Positions 1-11,600 of a DNA stretch of 64,000 nucleotides are shown one piece after another. Position 1 is the stretch's first letter; every line of letters begins with the position of its first letter. A program made the position numbers and the translations under genes. Below the pieces are notes generated by a model. The model was not told the origin of the DNA, made no database searches, and was given only the letters and a program-made list of their open reading frames with translations. Source of the stretch: Trebouxia sp. TZW2008 (Eukaryota > Chlorophyta > Trebouxiophyceae > Trebouxiales > Trebouxiaceae); NCBI GenBank assembly GCA_002118135.1, contig BDIU01000375.1, positions 25,899 to 89,898 on the forward strand, read 5' to 3'.

Positions 1-148
1 AATGACTGCGCCATAACTGACTGACAGGAAGGCAACAGCGTAGAGCCTCCACCAAAACAAAGCAAGTTTAACAGGACGGCCTGTGAATGGGCCAAGGAAT
101 TGAAAAATTCCTTACTGCAATTGTGGTGAGACGGTTGTTGGAGTGTAC

Positions 149-3100
149 CTCAGCTTGCAGGTCCTCAACCTGAGCGGCCTGCTGTGCCTTGTCAGTCAGC
201 TCAGCGCGAAGTGTCTGCACAGTCCCCCGCCACATCTCATTCTGCCTCAGCGCTGCACCATTCTGCCCCTCCTGCTGCCAAACATTCGCCCGCAGCTGCT
301 CAACCTGAAGGCCATGCATCGTTATTGACACAACAGTGAGCGAGGTTTTATGGCCCTGCTAGGTGCATATAGCAGCAGTCAATTGCCTGCAGACAACTCT
401 GAAGTAAAATTGTGCAGATGTCATACAACCCTCATGTCGTCAATTCTTGAGATGCAAACATGCTGAGCAGATTCGGTCAAGGGCTTGGGATATCCATCAC
501 ACGCTTGACATGGAGGAAGGTGGAAGATTTAAGGCTTCTGACTGGTGTATGTTTTGGAGACAAAGGATCATCTTGCTGGCTTGCCATGCCATGAGTGTGT
601 GCTGTGTACAACAGATGAATGCAGACACGCTGAAATGCAGTCAGCAAATTTGCCACACACTGTGACCAAGCAGCTGTAGGGGAGCAGGGGTTTGAATGGA
701 AAGAAATGCTCTCTTGCAAGCATACACATGAAACCAGACACACACCTGTGAGTGCAGATCATTCCGCTCCTGACGTACAGCCACAAGTTGCTCTGCAAGA
801 GAGTCCTTAGCAGCCAGGTGCTCGGCAGCTTCCGCCTGAGCTTCCAACAACCTTCCCTCAGCATCCATAGCACTTGCCATAGCCTCAGCAGCCCCTGATA
901 TGCTGGCTTTTGCTGAGTCATCAGCTGCCTGCACTTGTAGGCTGTGCTGCTTGTGCTTTTCTACGTCATGCTGCAATGCATCCTCTGCTTGCAGCTGCAA
1001 GCTCTCAGCAGTTAGCACTCTCTGTGACAGCTTTGCCGCCTCAGCAGTGGCAGTGACTGCAGCTTGACTGGCATCATTAAGCTGCTGCTGCAAACTGTTC
1101 ACCTGCTCCTGCAGCTGCTGGGTTGTGATTTTTGACTGTTCAGCTTCCTCAGCAGCAGCGTTCTCAGCTGACTGCAGTTGCAGAGTGAGTGCAGTCACAG
1201 TCTCAGCTGCTTGTGCACTAGAAGACTGAGCTGCATTAGCTTGCGCAACAGCAGTGCTCAACTGCTCTTGCAGAGCTTGGATCTCAGCTTGCCTTTGCTG
1301 ATCTGCAGTTGCTGCTGCATCATTGCTTGCCTGTAAGGCAGCTTCGGTCTGCTGCAGTTTGTGCTGCAAGTCACTAAATGACTGCTCCCTGGCTTGTGTC
1401 AGCTGCTCAGCTGCAGCCACTGCTTCCTTGGCAGATGCCTCAACAGCTTCAGAAGCAGCCAGTCTTGCAGTAAGAGAGGCTGCCTCGAGGACTGATGCAT
1501 CTGCTCGCTGATTGACAGTAGCAAGTTGCTGCTGTAGCGACGTGATCTGAGAATTCAGTTCAGACGCAGTGGTGCTGTTGGCTTCAGCACCCTCGGCAGC
1601 AGCTGCTGTAGCTGAGGCCAACTGCTCTGTCAATTGCTCAATTACAACGCCCTTCTCCGCTGTAGCATTGTCAGCATTGGCGACCTGCATCATACATAGC
1701 CTCAATGCATAACCACAGGCTTTGTTTGCAAAAATTGTTTTGAAGTCAGCATGTCCGCAGCATGCAATGCAAGGAACAAGCAAAGCAAAGCGAAGCAGAG
1801 CAAAGCAAAGCACAGACAAGGATCCCTGAGCTGAATTTCTTGTAATGTTGACACCTAGTCCAATCAGCTCAGGCGCATGCATGCCTTTCTACAGTGAACC
1901 GCAATACTTCTGCAGAGTTACCTTCTGAAGAGCATCCTCCAGCTGCCTTTGCAAAGAGGCAACACTTGCCTGCTGTTTTGCATCAGCTGCAGTTGCTGAT
2001 TGAAGACTCTGCTCATACAGCGTTTCTGCCTGCTCCAGCTTCGCTGTCAAATCAGCAACCAAGCGGTCCTTGTCTTCTGTTGAAGATTGCAGCATGGTCA
2101 GCTGCTGCTGATGAGAAGCTTCAGCTGCAGCTGAAGCCTCCTGCAGGGAAGCTGCTCTGGCGCTTGCTGCTGCAGCTTCCTCCATGAATGATGTCAGCTG
2201 CTGCTGCACTGCATCAACCTCTGAATGCAACTCAGCTATTGCTGTCTGATGGGCAGCAGTCTGCCGAGCCAATGCGTTCTTGCTGTGCTGCAACTGAACC
2301 TTCAGCTGCTTTGCAACATCAGATGCTTGAGCATGGGCACTTTGGGCCACGACAAGCTGTTGGTTGGCATCATCAAACTTGGTCTGCAGCTCTTGCGCTT
2401 GCTGCTGCACTTCATGGGCTGTCACTGCTGCCAAATTCTGGCTTTCCTGCAGCTTGGTTTCTGCCTCTGAAAGCCTTTGCTTGAGGCCTGTGATCACTTC
2501 GCCTTGATCAGCCAGGTTTTGTTGCAGGTCATCAGCAGTCTGTTGGCGTGACTGTGCTGCAGCCGCAGACTGCTCTGCTGCTGCAGCCGCTTCTGCAGCT
2601 GATGACTCAGCTTCTGCCTTGGCGTTGGTCAGCTCCTGCTGCAGAAGTTGCACCTGACCCTGGAGCTGAGTCACCGTCACCTGGCTGGCTGAACTTTGCT
2701 CTGTCAGCGCACTTTGAGCGTCTTGCAGCTGTGTCTCAAGGCGCCTGGTCTCAGCTAACGAGCGCCCACTAGCAGCATCGGAAGCTGCAGTGCGTTGCTC
2801 TGCATCAGCAAGCCTCTGCTGCACAGATTGCAGCTCAGACTGCCGCTGTGCGTCTGCAGCTGCTGTAGATGCTTGAGCTTCTTGCAGCGCTGTGTGTGCA
2901 GCCTGCAGCTGTCCCTCCAAGCTACTGCATGCCTGCTGCTTCTGCACCAGAATTTCCTGCCGCTTCGCCTCAGCTTCCCAGGCTGAAGCTTCAGCAGCAG
3001 CTGCCCTCTTCTGCGCAGAAGTTGCGTCAGCAGTTGCAGCCTCAGCAGCCTGATGCGCTGTTGCCAGCTGCTGCTGCAATCCACTGACATGCTTCTGCAG

Positions 3101-6100
3101 CTGAGTAACAGAGCTGTCATGCCCTTGCTGCTGCTCACGTAAAGACATCTGATTACAAGCCAGCTGTAACTGGAGTGTCTCAATTGTCTCTTGCAGCTCA
3201 GCTTTGCTGCCTCGTGCATCATATGCTTCCTGTGCAGCAGCATCAAGCCTCTGCTGCAAGGCGTGAATGCTCTGTTGCCGCTCAACCTCTGTCTGCGCAG
3301 CTGCATCCCTTGCCTGTTGCAGCGCAGCTTGAGACCTCGCAAGCTTTTCTTGAAGCTCCTGAACAGCTTCAGACCTGCTGAGAGCTTGCTGATCAAGGGC
3401 TGCCTCTGACTGCAGCAGGGATGCTTCTGCAGTGCTGGACCGCTGCAGTAGAGCAGCCGCCTCAGCAGCTGCTGATGCTGCTGCCTGCTCAGCTGCAGCG
3501 AGCTGGTGCTGCAGGCTTTCAATCTGGCTCTGCAGCTTTTGGTTTGTGAGCTGATTTGCCTGAGACTGCTCAGCCATAGCATGGTGAGCTGACTCCAGCT
3601 GTGTCCTCAGCTCAGCAATGCTGGAGGCAGAGTCAATGACTTGACCCTGTGCGTGTAAGCCCTGCTCAACAGCTTCTACCAGCCTCTGCTGCAACGACTG
3701 TACCTGCTGCACTCTGTGTGCCTCAGTTTGAGCAGCTTCTGCAGCTTTGCTTTGCAGCGCTGCCTCTGCAGTGTGCAGTTGCTGCTCCAGATTCTGGACC
3801 TCGCCACTGTGCTGGTAGGCCGCTGATTGCAGTTCAGTAGACAATTTTGCACTGGCGGCAGCCTTTTCACCTGCGGCTTCAGCTTCTGCACTAGCTGCCT
3901 GCTTGGCTAGCTCCAGCTGCTGCTGCAGGCTATCGACCTGAGCCTCAAGCTTCTCTATCAAGCTCTCCAAGGTCGCCCTTAGCGCTGATGTGCTGTTCTC
4001 AGCTGTCTGCAACTCAAGCCTGAGCTGGCTCACAGTCTCAGTGAGTTCTGCAGCCTTGCTGGTGGAAGCTGCACTTTCCACCTCAGCTTCCTCCAGCTTC
4101 TGCTGCAAAGACTGTATGTTTTTCAGCCTTGCTGTGTCAGTGGCAGCAGCAGCATCTCTGTTGCGCTGCAGGGTGCTTGATGCGCGCTGTAACCTCTGCT
4201 CAAGGTCTGATACTGTCTGCCCATGTTCATGGGTGACACGCCGCATGGCAACGGCATTCTGTTCTGCAGCAATCTCTGCAGCAGCTTGGAGACGGCCTGC
4301 CAGCTCTGAAGATGCTGTGAGGGCTGCAGACAAAGTGTTTGATTCCTGCTGAGCGTCAGCCAGTTGTGTGTCCAGTCTGTCCACAAGAGCCTGCCAAGCA
4401 CAAGAGCAATTGGATAGCAGTAAATCAGTGTAAGTGTCAATCAAATTGTAAAATGTTATACACAACAAGTTGAGAGTACGATCTGCAGAAATGCATTGTG
4501 AGTGGGAATGCGCAACATGCTGGGGTCAATATATAATACGCTGTAAGTCACTTCAAGTAACAATCAATAGATGGAGAGTATGGTGAATAGCCTGTTGAAT
4601 TGTGTTTAAAGTATGCGCTGAATGTTTTGGGGTTTCATTGTGTTTTGCTTTTGCTGCCTGTTCTTCAAGGTTGTTGCATTTTGTGCATGAGCACACATTG
4701 CTGCGTATTGAAATGGCATACTGCGCTGCAAGTGGCATACTGTCATAAGAGCAAGCATTATCATGCCGTGCTGATGCATGCAAGCATTGGCATCACAGAC
4801 AAAATTATCATACTCCATCTGGAACGACATCATCTGCACGCATCAGTAGCAGTCTCAGCTGCAGGCATTCCCAGCGTATCCAGCAGCAAAGCGTCACTTA
4901 AGAGGATGTGGGCTTCTTGACGCTTGCAATGGCCTCAAGGCTCTATGACACGCAAAATGCAATCACTCGCTGCCTCACTTTGCATGCCAAAAGTTGAGAT
5001 ACCATTGCTGAAAGTGCAGATTGCACATGGTTGCATACAACATGAAATGATCCAGTGGTTTCAAGCTAATCTTGCAGACCGCTCACGTTTGCAACAAGAC
5101 TTGACGATTCAGCCATTCAAGCATGCTAGACATGTGAGTGGCGTCAAGAATATTCCAGTTGCCATTGCTGTCCTTGACGCCTGGAAGTACATGGATTTGC
5201 TTTTCACAAGAGAGAAAAGTCATGATGCCTTTTGACGAGCATGCAGACACTAAATGCATCAGTACAGATTGCACACGAAAGGCACACACCTGAAGCTGCT
5301 CTACACGATCTTCAGCTTGCGTCAGAGCAACTTGGGCCTGCTGCTTCTGAGTGCCTAGCTCTTGTAACTGCTCCTGCAGCTGCACCTGAGACGCTTCGAG
5401 GCTTGCTGACTCAGCCTGTGCACTGTGAAGCTGCTGGGCAGCTGTGGCGGCTTCAGACCTGCAACATTGGCAATTGCAAATTTTGTTCAATTGTTTTCAC
5501 TAGGAGCTGCTGTCACAAGGACAGCTGAGAAGACTGTGACAATTGCCCAGCTCAAAATCAAGTTACAAGCATTACATGTGCTCAGCATCAACAGCTCCTA
5601 TGGTGCCAAATGCTGCTTTTGGAACATCAAGGCAAAATTCATGACATAAGCGTAAATCAGCATGCAGAGACAAAGGACTTGCATCGCATTGTTGACAGTC
5701 CTTAAGGCTGCATGGCTTGTAAACCCATAGCAAAGTGACAGCAGCATTGTACCTCAGGTTTGTCAACTGCTCATTGGCTGATGCAGCAGACGTCTCAGCA
5801 GACTGCAGCTGCTGTTGCAATCTTTGCTTGGCTGACTGCTCTGAAACCACAGCACTGCTCTGCTGGGCAAGCTGCTGCTGTAAGTCTGAAACCTGTTGCA
5901 CAGCAGCTGCTTGTCGCATCACAGCATCATCTGCTTGCTGCTGCAAATCTTGAAGCTGCTGACGCAGCTGCAGCACCTCAAGTGACTCAACCGGGGACCC
6001 AGCTGGAAGCCCGCTTTGGTAATCTGCACTTGGCACAGCCTGAGAGGCTGTTGCAGCGTGCTGTGGGACAGCTGCAGTGGCATCAGCAGCGCCAGTGCAA

Positions 6101-6506
6101 GCTGACTCATGGCTGGCCGGTGCATGCTTAGCAGCATGACTGGGAGCTGCACCATCAGAAGAGCTGGCAGCAGCATCATTGCAAGCTGCCTCTTGGCTGG
6201 CAGATGCCGCAACAGCAGAGCAACAGGACGCTGTGGCCGAAACTCCATAACTTTGAGGGGCTGTTGTCTGAACAGCAGAGCTACTGGTTTCTGTTGTCTG
6301 AACAGCAGAGCTGTTGTGGGCTGTTGCCTGGTCAAGGCGTGCTTGCAGGCTGTCTGCTTGCGCCTGAAGCTCAGCTGCATGGGTTTGAGCGCGCTGAAGG
6401 TCCTGCTGAGCATGCTGCAAGGCCTGTTGCAGTGCATTGTCATGGATGATGATGGTCACCCTGACCAGCTGAGATCCGCTTGGTGCAGCTGAGCTATCCC
6501 CCTGAT
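149..6506 (-). CDS. Large coiled-coil protein (3' end beyond window)
   Basis: Five exons, read right to left, join in one frame: 6506-5753, 5458-5290, 4390-1922, 1684-746 and 304-149. Each is bounded by CAG acceptors and GT donors and the phases agree throughout. The sequence shown codes for about 1,495 residues and continues past the left edge. The product is almost entirely Gln/Ala/Glu/Leu heptad-type coiled coil with recurring LQxQL and AEAAA patterns. No motor, CH or GRIP domain is visible in this part. An N-terminal segment of about 80 residues (6.46-6.20 kb) is Ser/Thr/Ala-rich with short repeats around SSAVQTT. The start is unresolved: the first exon seen opens with two bases completing a codon from an upstream exon. 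A short exon near 6600-6553 would fit that phase, and joining to the gene at 6.7-7.9 kb cannot be excluded. A structural role (golgin- or basal-body-like scaffold) is inference only. The intron at 5289-4391 is unusually long for this gene. Confidence 0.75.
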
Positions 6507-6740
6507 CTACGCCCTACAGCAGCAAAAAATTACATGAAATTCAGCACGACCAAGCTTGTAATGGAGGTGCTTGCTATTTGTGCAGCGCAAGCCTTGCATC
6601 TGCAGGCAGAGATGACAGAATCCATGTGACATGAGGGCTAGATAAAAGCAAAATTTGCACCAGCTACTTTGCATTGCAATCCTGTCTTGCATGCCTGTGC
6701 AGTGCATCCAGCTTGACAGAGCCGTTGCGCAACCACAACC

Positions 6741-7922
6741 TCAAGGACATGAGCACAAAGGCACTCCTGCGAACTGCAAGCTGAACAGAGCTGGACATTG
6801 ATGCTGAATCACCTGACAATCCCACCATGGCAATTGTGAAGCAGCCCAGCCTCTTGATATAAACGCTTGACCGTGCAGCCGCAACACAGGCCGTGACTGC
6901 TGTGATCCAATGTGAAGATTGAGCCCTTGCCGCTGCTGGTTGTAGGTGACTTGTATCGGCTGATTATCAACAGAATCTAAGACTGGGACGGATGTGTGAT
7001 CAGACAGGGTTGTGACAAGATGCTGCACATTGGAGTTGAGGCTGCTCAGGTTGAGCCTGCCTAGCATGCTGAACACATTCCCTGAATATTCTATTCCGTG
7101 ACTGAGTCTGGGTCCATCAAAGTCACGCCCTACTATTGCAGAGGATAGCCTGCAAAAAGCATGAATCAAGTTTGTAGCACGCCCAATATGGTTTGATACT
7201 GTATGGGTCAGGCGTCTGCCAATCACTATTCACCTTGTGTGTCCGGATGTGCTCCTGAACAGCAGGTCATCCTGAGACCCAGAGTTTGGCATGAAAGGGT
7301 GAGTCTATCCTTGATGTACTGCCAGGGGAGCTACCACCTGCGTAAAAGCCTTTTGCTTACTAAAGCACGATCTACCATGGTGCCTTGATAAACCAGCAGA
7401 TGATAGTCACTCAGACAGGTGTTGATGGGCCATCGTGTCAAACCCAATCTTGCAGCGCGGCAGTTGAGCAGGGGATAAGCCAATGACCTGTGATGCTTCC
7501 GCTTCGCCAACAAAGAGCGTTAGCTCGGTTGCGGAGCGATTCGTGCCTCAGAACACTACTTGCTGGATGACCTTGCCACCTCGTCGACTGAACCAGCAAT
7601 GCAAACAACAATCAAGACGACCTAGTCCCAACGCTGCCCATCAATTTTGCAGCTTTCCTGGCACGCTGGACCTGTGCAGAGCGTCACCGTCACGCACTAC
7701 CGGCAGCTTGACAGTCAAGTCAACACTAATTGGCTGCAGGCTTTTGACGAAATCCTGACCTGTTTTGGGCAGAAATTGTACATGGACCATAGCATTGAGC
7801 ACCTTTGCTTGAACGCCCTCAACAACGCAGCTCTTGTCGGCTCGAAGCAATAAATTTTCTGTCAAACCGGTGTAAACGAGCAACGTAGAGCTCAGCAAGC
7901 TTGTACTGAAAGCCACACCCAT
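6741..7922 (-). CDS. Unrecognised protein, head-to-head with NDUFB10
   Basis: Exons 7922-7672, 7487-7361, 7271-7234 and 7149-6813 join with matching phases (2, 0, 2, 0). The ATG at 7922 lies in a GATCAATGG context. The predicted product, over 180 residues, has alternating polar/hydrophobic stretches (for example VDLTVKLPVV, LNLHIGSQQS) and many Ser, Asn and Gln. This is compatible with a beta-rich, possibly outer-membrane-type protein, but I do not recognise the family. The C-terminus is uncertain: the exon can be read on to a TGA at 6741, or a short intron after the WDCQ codons may lead to another frame that stays open to about 6660. The gene might also continue into the coiled-coil gene to its left. 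Confidence 0.45.
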
Positions 7923-7943
7923 TGATCTGATTGACCCCAACCC
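7923..7943. promoter_or_regulatory. 21-bp gap between two divergent start codons
   Basis: The minus-strand ATG at 7922-7920 and the NDUFB10 ATG at 7944 are separated by only 21 bases. The two 5' leaders and core promoters must therefore overlap the opposite coding regions, or one of the starts is misassigned. No TATA-like box is seen in the gap. Confidence 0.35.
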
Positions 7944-8510
7944 ATGAGTCGCTGGGCAGGGCCGAAGTATCCTGAAGGGCCTCCTGAGAACTACGACCCC
8001 GAAAACCCTCTCGCAGATCCTGTAGCGCTGCTAGAGCACAGAGAGTATGAAGTCAGGCGCAAAGAAGTTGGTGTGGCAAAAGCACAGGTGCTTCTGCACA
8101 GCACCTTTGTTCACAAATCAGCTCGGGAGGACATCACCTGCTGACTGCATCGAGCGCTTTTGCACAGATCTTGAGAGAAAGAATGCGTCGGTGCTATATG
8201 AGAGAGGGTGTGAATCATATTCAGAACTGCAAACCGGTATGAATGGATTTCACTTGGTCACCTTTATAGCAATCTGCCGCAATCAGCTGCATGTGACCTC
8301 TGGACATTGCGCTCACAGGCTCTGTTCCTGCTGCAGATAGTTGAGCAGTACCTGGAGAGCATAAAGGTAAGCAGCACACACTAGGGCATATTGGTTGTGC
8401 AGGTGATGCCACATCTGCTGACAGTCTGTGTTTTTGTGCAGAATGTTGGCATACACAGACAAAATGCTGGTATGTATGAGAGGCGAGGCCCGCAGTCAGA
8501 GACAGAGTAA
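7944..8510 (+). CDS. NDUFB10: Complex I PDSW subunit (NDUFB10)
   Basis: Four exons, 7944-8087, 8168-8236, 8337-8366 and 8442-8510, give 103 residues. This is close to the roughly 105 residues of plant NDUFB10. Family hallmarks are the N-terminal DPENPLADPVALLEHREY block, the CYMREGVNHIQNC segment (Cys-x11-Cys, the pair that forms a disulfide in this family), and the downstream LVEQYL-type block, here IVEQYLESIK. The protein is an accessory subunit of the membrane arm of mitochondrial NADH:ubiquinone oxidoreductase, facing the intermembrane space. All introns are GT-AG and 75-101 bp. It is transcribed divergently from the gene at 7922 and converges on the Sfi1-like gene, whose stop codon lies 122 bp beyond this one. 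Confidence 0.93.
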
Positions 8511-8632
8511 AACTATTTGTCATGTGCCAGTTTTGACGTCTGCTGTGCAACAGCAATTGAATTGCTGTGTCAGCTGTAGTGATTTGATTGGACTATGTGG
8601 TAAAATTCCACAAAAGGGGATTTATTGTGTGA

Positions 8633-11600
8633 TTACATAGCAAGCCTGTCTCTGCGCAAGTGATTTAAGCATGCCACTGTCTGAGGCTTGACGTGACAGT
8701 CCACGGTTTTGTCCAATGGCCCATAAGCTCCAAGCCAATACCAATCAGGCAGCAACTGAGATTTGTGTGCCTGGGCCTGGCTAGCATGGTAGTGCAAGTT
8801 TTCCTGATCATCCCAGCTGCCATGCTGTATGTCATGAGCACCCGCAACTCTGCTGCGGCGTGTATCCTGCACCATGGTGCCCCGTTCAAACCGTATCGCC
8901 TGCTGAATTGTGCATCATGAAAGCATACATGTTGATGGTCCCACAGCTTCACACCTCTGCTTGTAATGATGCAAGAAGAAGCTAGATGACTGCTAGCAGA
9001 ACTGTTCTAGTTGGCACGTTTGCATGGGCATGTAAGATGATGTTTGACTTGGCTGAACCCAACATCGATATGAAGGCTGGGACTGCAGCTCACTCCACGA
9101 ACAGCTTGCTGCTTACCTGCATGCCAGTACTAGTGCTCTTTGCATACGCAGCGCCTTGTGATCGCCACAGGGTCTTGCAGACCTTCCAGCTGACAAAAGC
9201 TCGCATCATCAAAGACCATTCAAAAGGCTGATGCCTTTCTCTGGCCATATGTGCCTGGCAGGGCGCTTGCAGGAATGACAATGCGCCAAACCTTCTGTCA
9301 GCTCCATTAGGGTTGGTTCTGTGACCACAGCTGCAACGTGTTGCACTGGAATGGTGGCAACACCGCTGACAGTGCTTGCGCGTGTGCTGCTGCCGCCCTT
9401 GCTCAAGCTGATGCCAAGCAGCTGTCGACCTGCACACATTTACAGATTGACTTAAGGATCAGTCACCAGTGGCATGGCATTGCATGACACGCTTCTGTAT
9501 TTTGTGCTTTGCAGAAACACAATCGACAGGCTTCGCATGCAAAACCAAAACCGCAAGGGCCTTTCAGCAAAACATACCACACAAAATCTCTGGTGGATGA
9601 GTAGGGTCTATGTCCTGCTGCTTTGTGGAACATGCTTGACATGCGTACAACATGCAGCAGCATCCAGCTCACAATGAATTAATGTTTGGTCACATATGTT
9701 GATTTCTGGTGCCAGATGCTACCCAGGTTTTTGCAACTATTCATCAAGTCTGCATCATGCACGATGTACCATAACAAGTCCCACCTTAGGCGTCCAGCAG
9801 CAGCAGCATTGCTCAACAGGGCTTCAAAGACTGCTTGCATGAGGCTGAGCCTGTGGTGTTGTACAGCCTTGGCACACAGGCTGATGGGTGCTAACCATGC
9901 TGACCAGTATCTACGCAGCACTCTGTCCCTGAGGTGCCCGGAAGCTGCCTGCAGGCAAAGTATCACGTGTCTTTGTGAGAAAGATGAGTACCCAAGCCTG
10001 TGAAGAGATGCAGACTGAACATGGACTTTATGACAACATGAGTATCAAATAGTTGTCATGGCACCAAAACCACCAAGCTCAGTCATGCTCTGGGGCATAA
10101 ACTTGACAACAGATGAAGCATAGCATTCTGCGATTTGCTGAGCTGCTTTGTGTGCCGCAAGATGCGGAGTAGCCCCTGAAGGGACCCCTCTGCAACCAGC
10201 GCAAATATTCCATTTGCAGAATTACAGACAAAAGGCCCATCATGACAGCAAGCTGATGCTGACCTGCCTATGCAGGCATGGCCTTATGCATCACAACATT
10301 TGTTGGCAGCAGCTTGGTCCTGTTGGGCTGAGTGTGTCATACACAGCAAGCGTTGCGTATGACAACACTCACTATATCAACACCCTTGTTACAACGATAA
10401 ATAGATGGAGCGGATTCCTCTGCACTGGCACTGCACTGATGTATCAGCTCACTGTACAACCAGCACAGCGCTCTTAAGAGTGAAGCCCAAGCAGCGCACC
10501 TGCTGCTTGCATGCCAGACTGTACTGCGCTGCCACAACAGCTTTCCAAGCTACGAAGGCGCGCCTCTGCAGCAAACACCGCCTGGCCTTTGCTCCCCATG
10601 CATCCATCAGTCTCTGCCTAGCGGTGGCCACCCTCACAGCCCTCCATCCCAGCATGGCCTGCTGCAGAGGGAAGTGGACCTGCCACCGCTGCCAGAAGGG
10701 CCCCAGCTGTGCTGCTCGGGCAGCTGTGGCGGCCTTCAGGCCTCTGAGACCTTGCCTTAGCAGGTGATGACGCCTGTGGGACTTGGGGACGGTGATGTCC
10801 CGGGAAAAGGCTATCCATCCTAACATAAGAAGCCTGCACACCAACTCAAATTCTGTGTGACTTGATGGTGCTTCACGTCACTCTGACAGGCTGCTGTGCA
10901 ATTGCCTTTGCAGTTCAGGCAGATAGAGGTGCAATGGCTTCCCCACTCACTATTCATACAACATGAACCTCAAGGCCATTGCACTTCATGCAGACAGGCT
11001 TGCAATGGCTTGCTCGCTTCTTGTTCACAAAGCACAAGCTGTGACGAACAGCTTGCCAAAGCAAGTCTTTGCACTTGATGCACATTCAAGGTACGAAGGC
11101 CATCTCCAAACAACAAACAGAGTAGCAGCAGTTGCGTGTGAGCGCAAAACCCACTCTTGATAACCCTGTTCAAATTAACAGGGACGAGCTCCTGTTTGGC
11201 AAACACAGCTGTGATTGCCAACACACCTGCACTTGAATTGTATGAATTGCACGCGATCAAGTCTGCAGCCTCTAACCAGCAGCCTTGCCAGCATGATCGG
11301 ACCTCTAACCTGCGCCTCTCAAGTTGTTGACGTCAATGCTGCTCTGATGATTAGCCGTGAAGGCGCCTCCTACCGCTTGCCAGACAGCGCCCATGCATGC
11401 GGTCCCTCACCTTTTGATGCACAGGATTAGGACCCTGACCTGCGCCTCTGCTCAAAATGCCACTGCTATTCTGACACATAGCATAATCAAGTCATTTACC
11501 TGCGCCTCTCATACTGGTGGTGCCACTGCTGTTCTGATGCCCAGCCGTTCAGGCGCATCCGCCTCCTGGTGCTTGCCAGACAACGCCCATGCATCCAGTC

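Noticed and set aside
2755..3582. 275-codon minus-strand frame inside the coiled-coil gene
   Set aside because: It is a shadow of the long heptad-repeat exon, which is biased in composition so that other frames stay open too.
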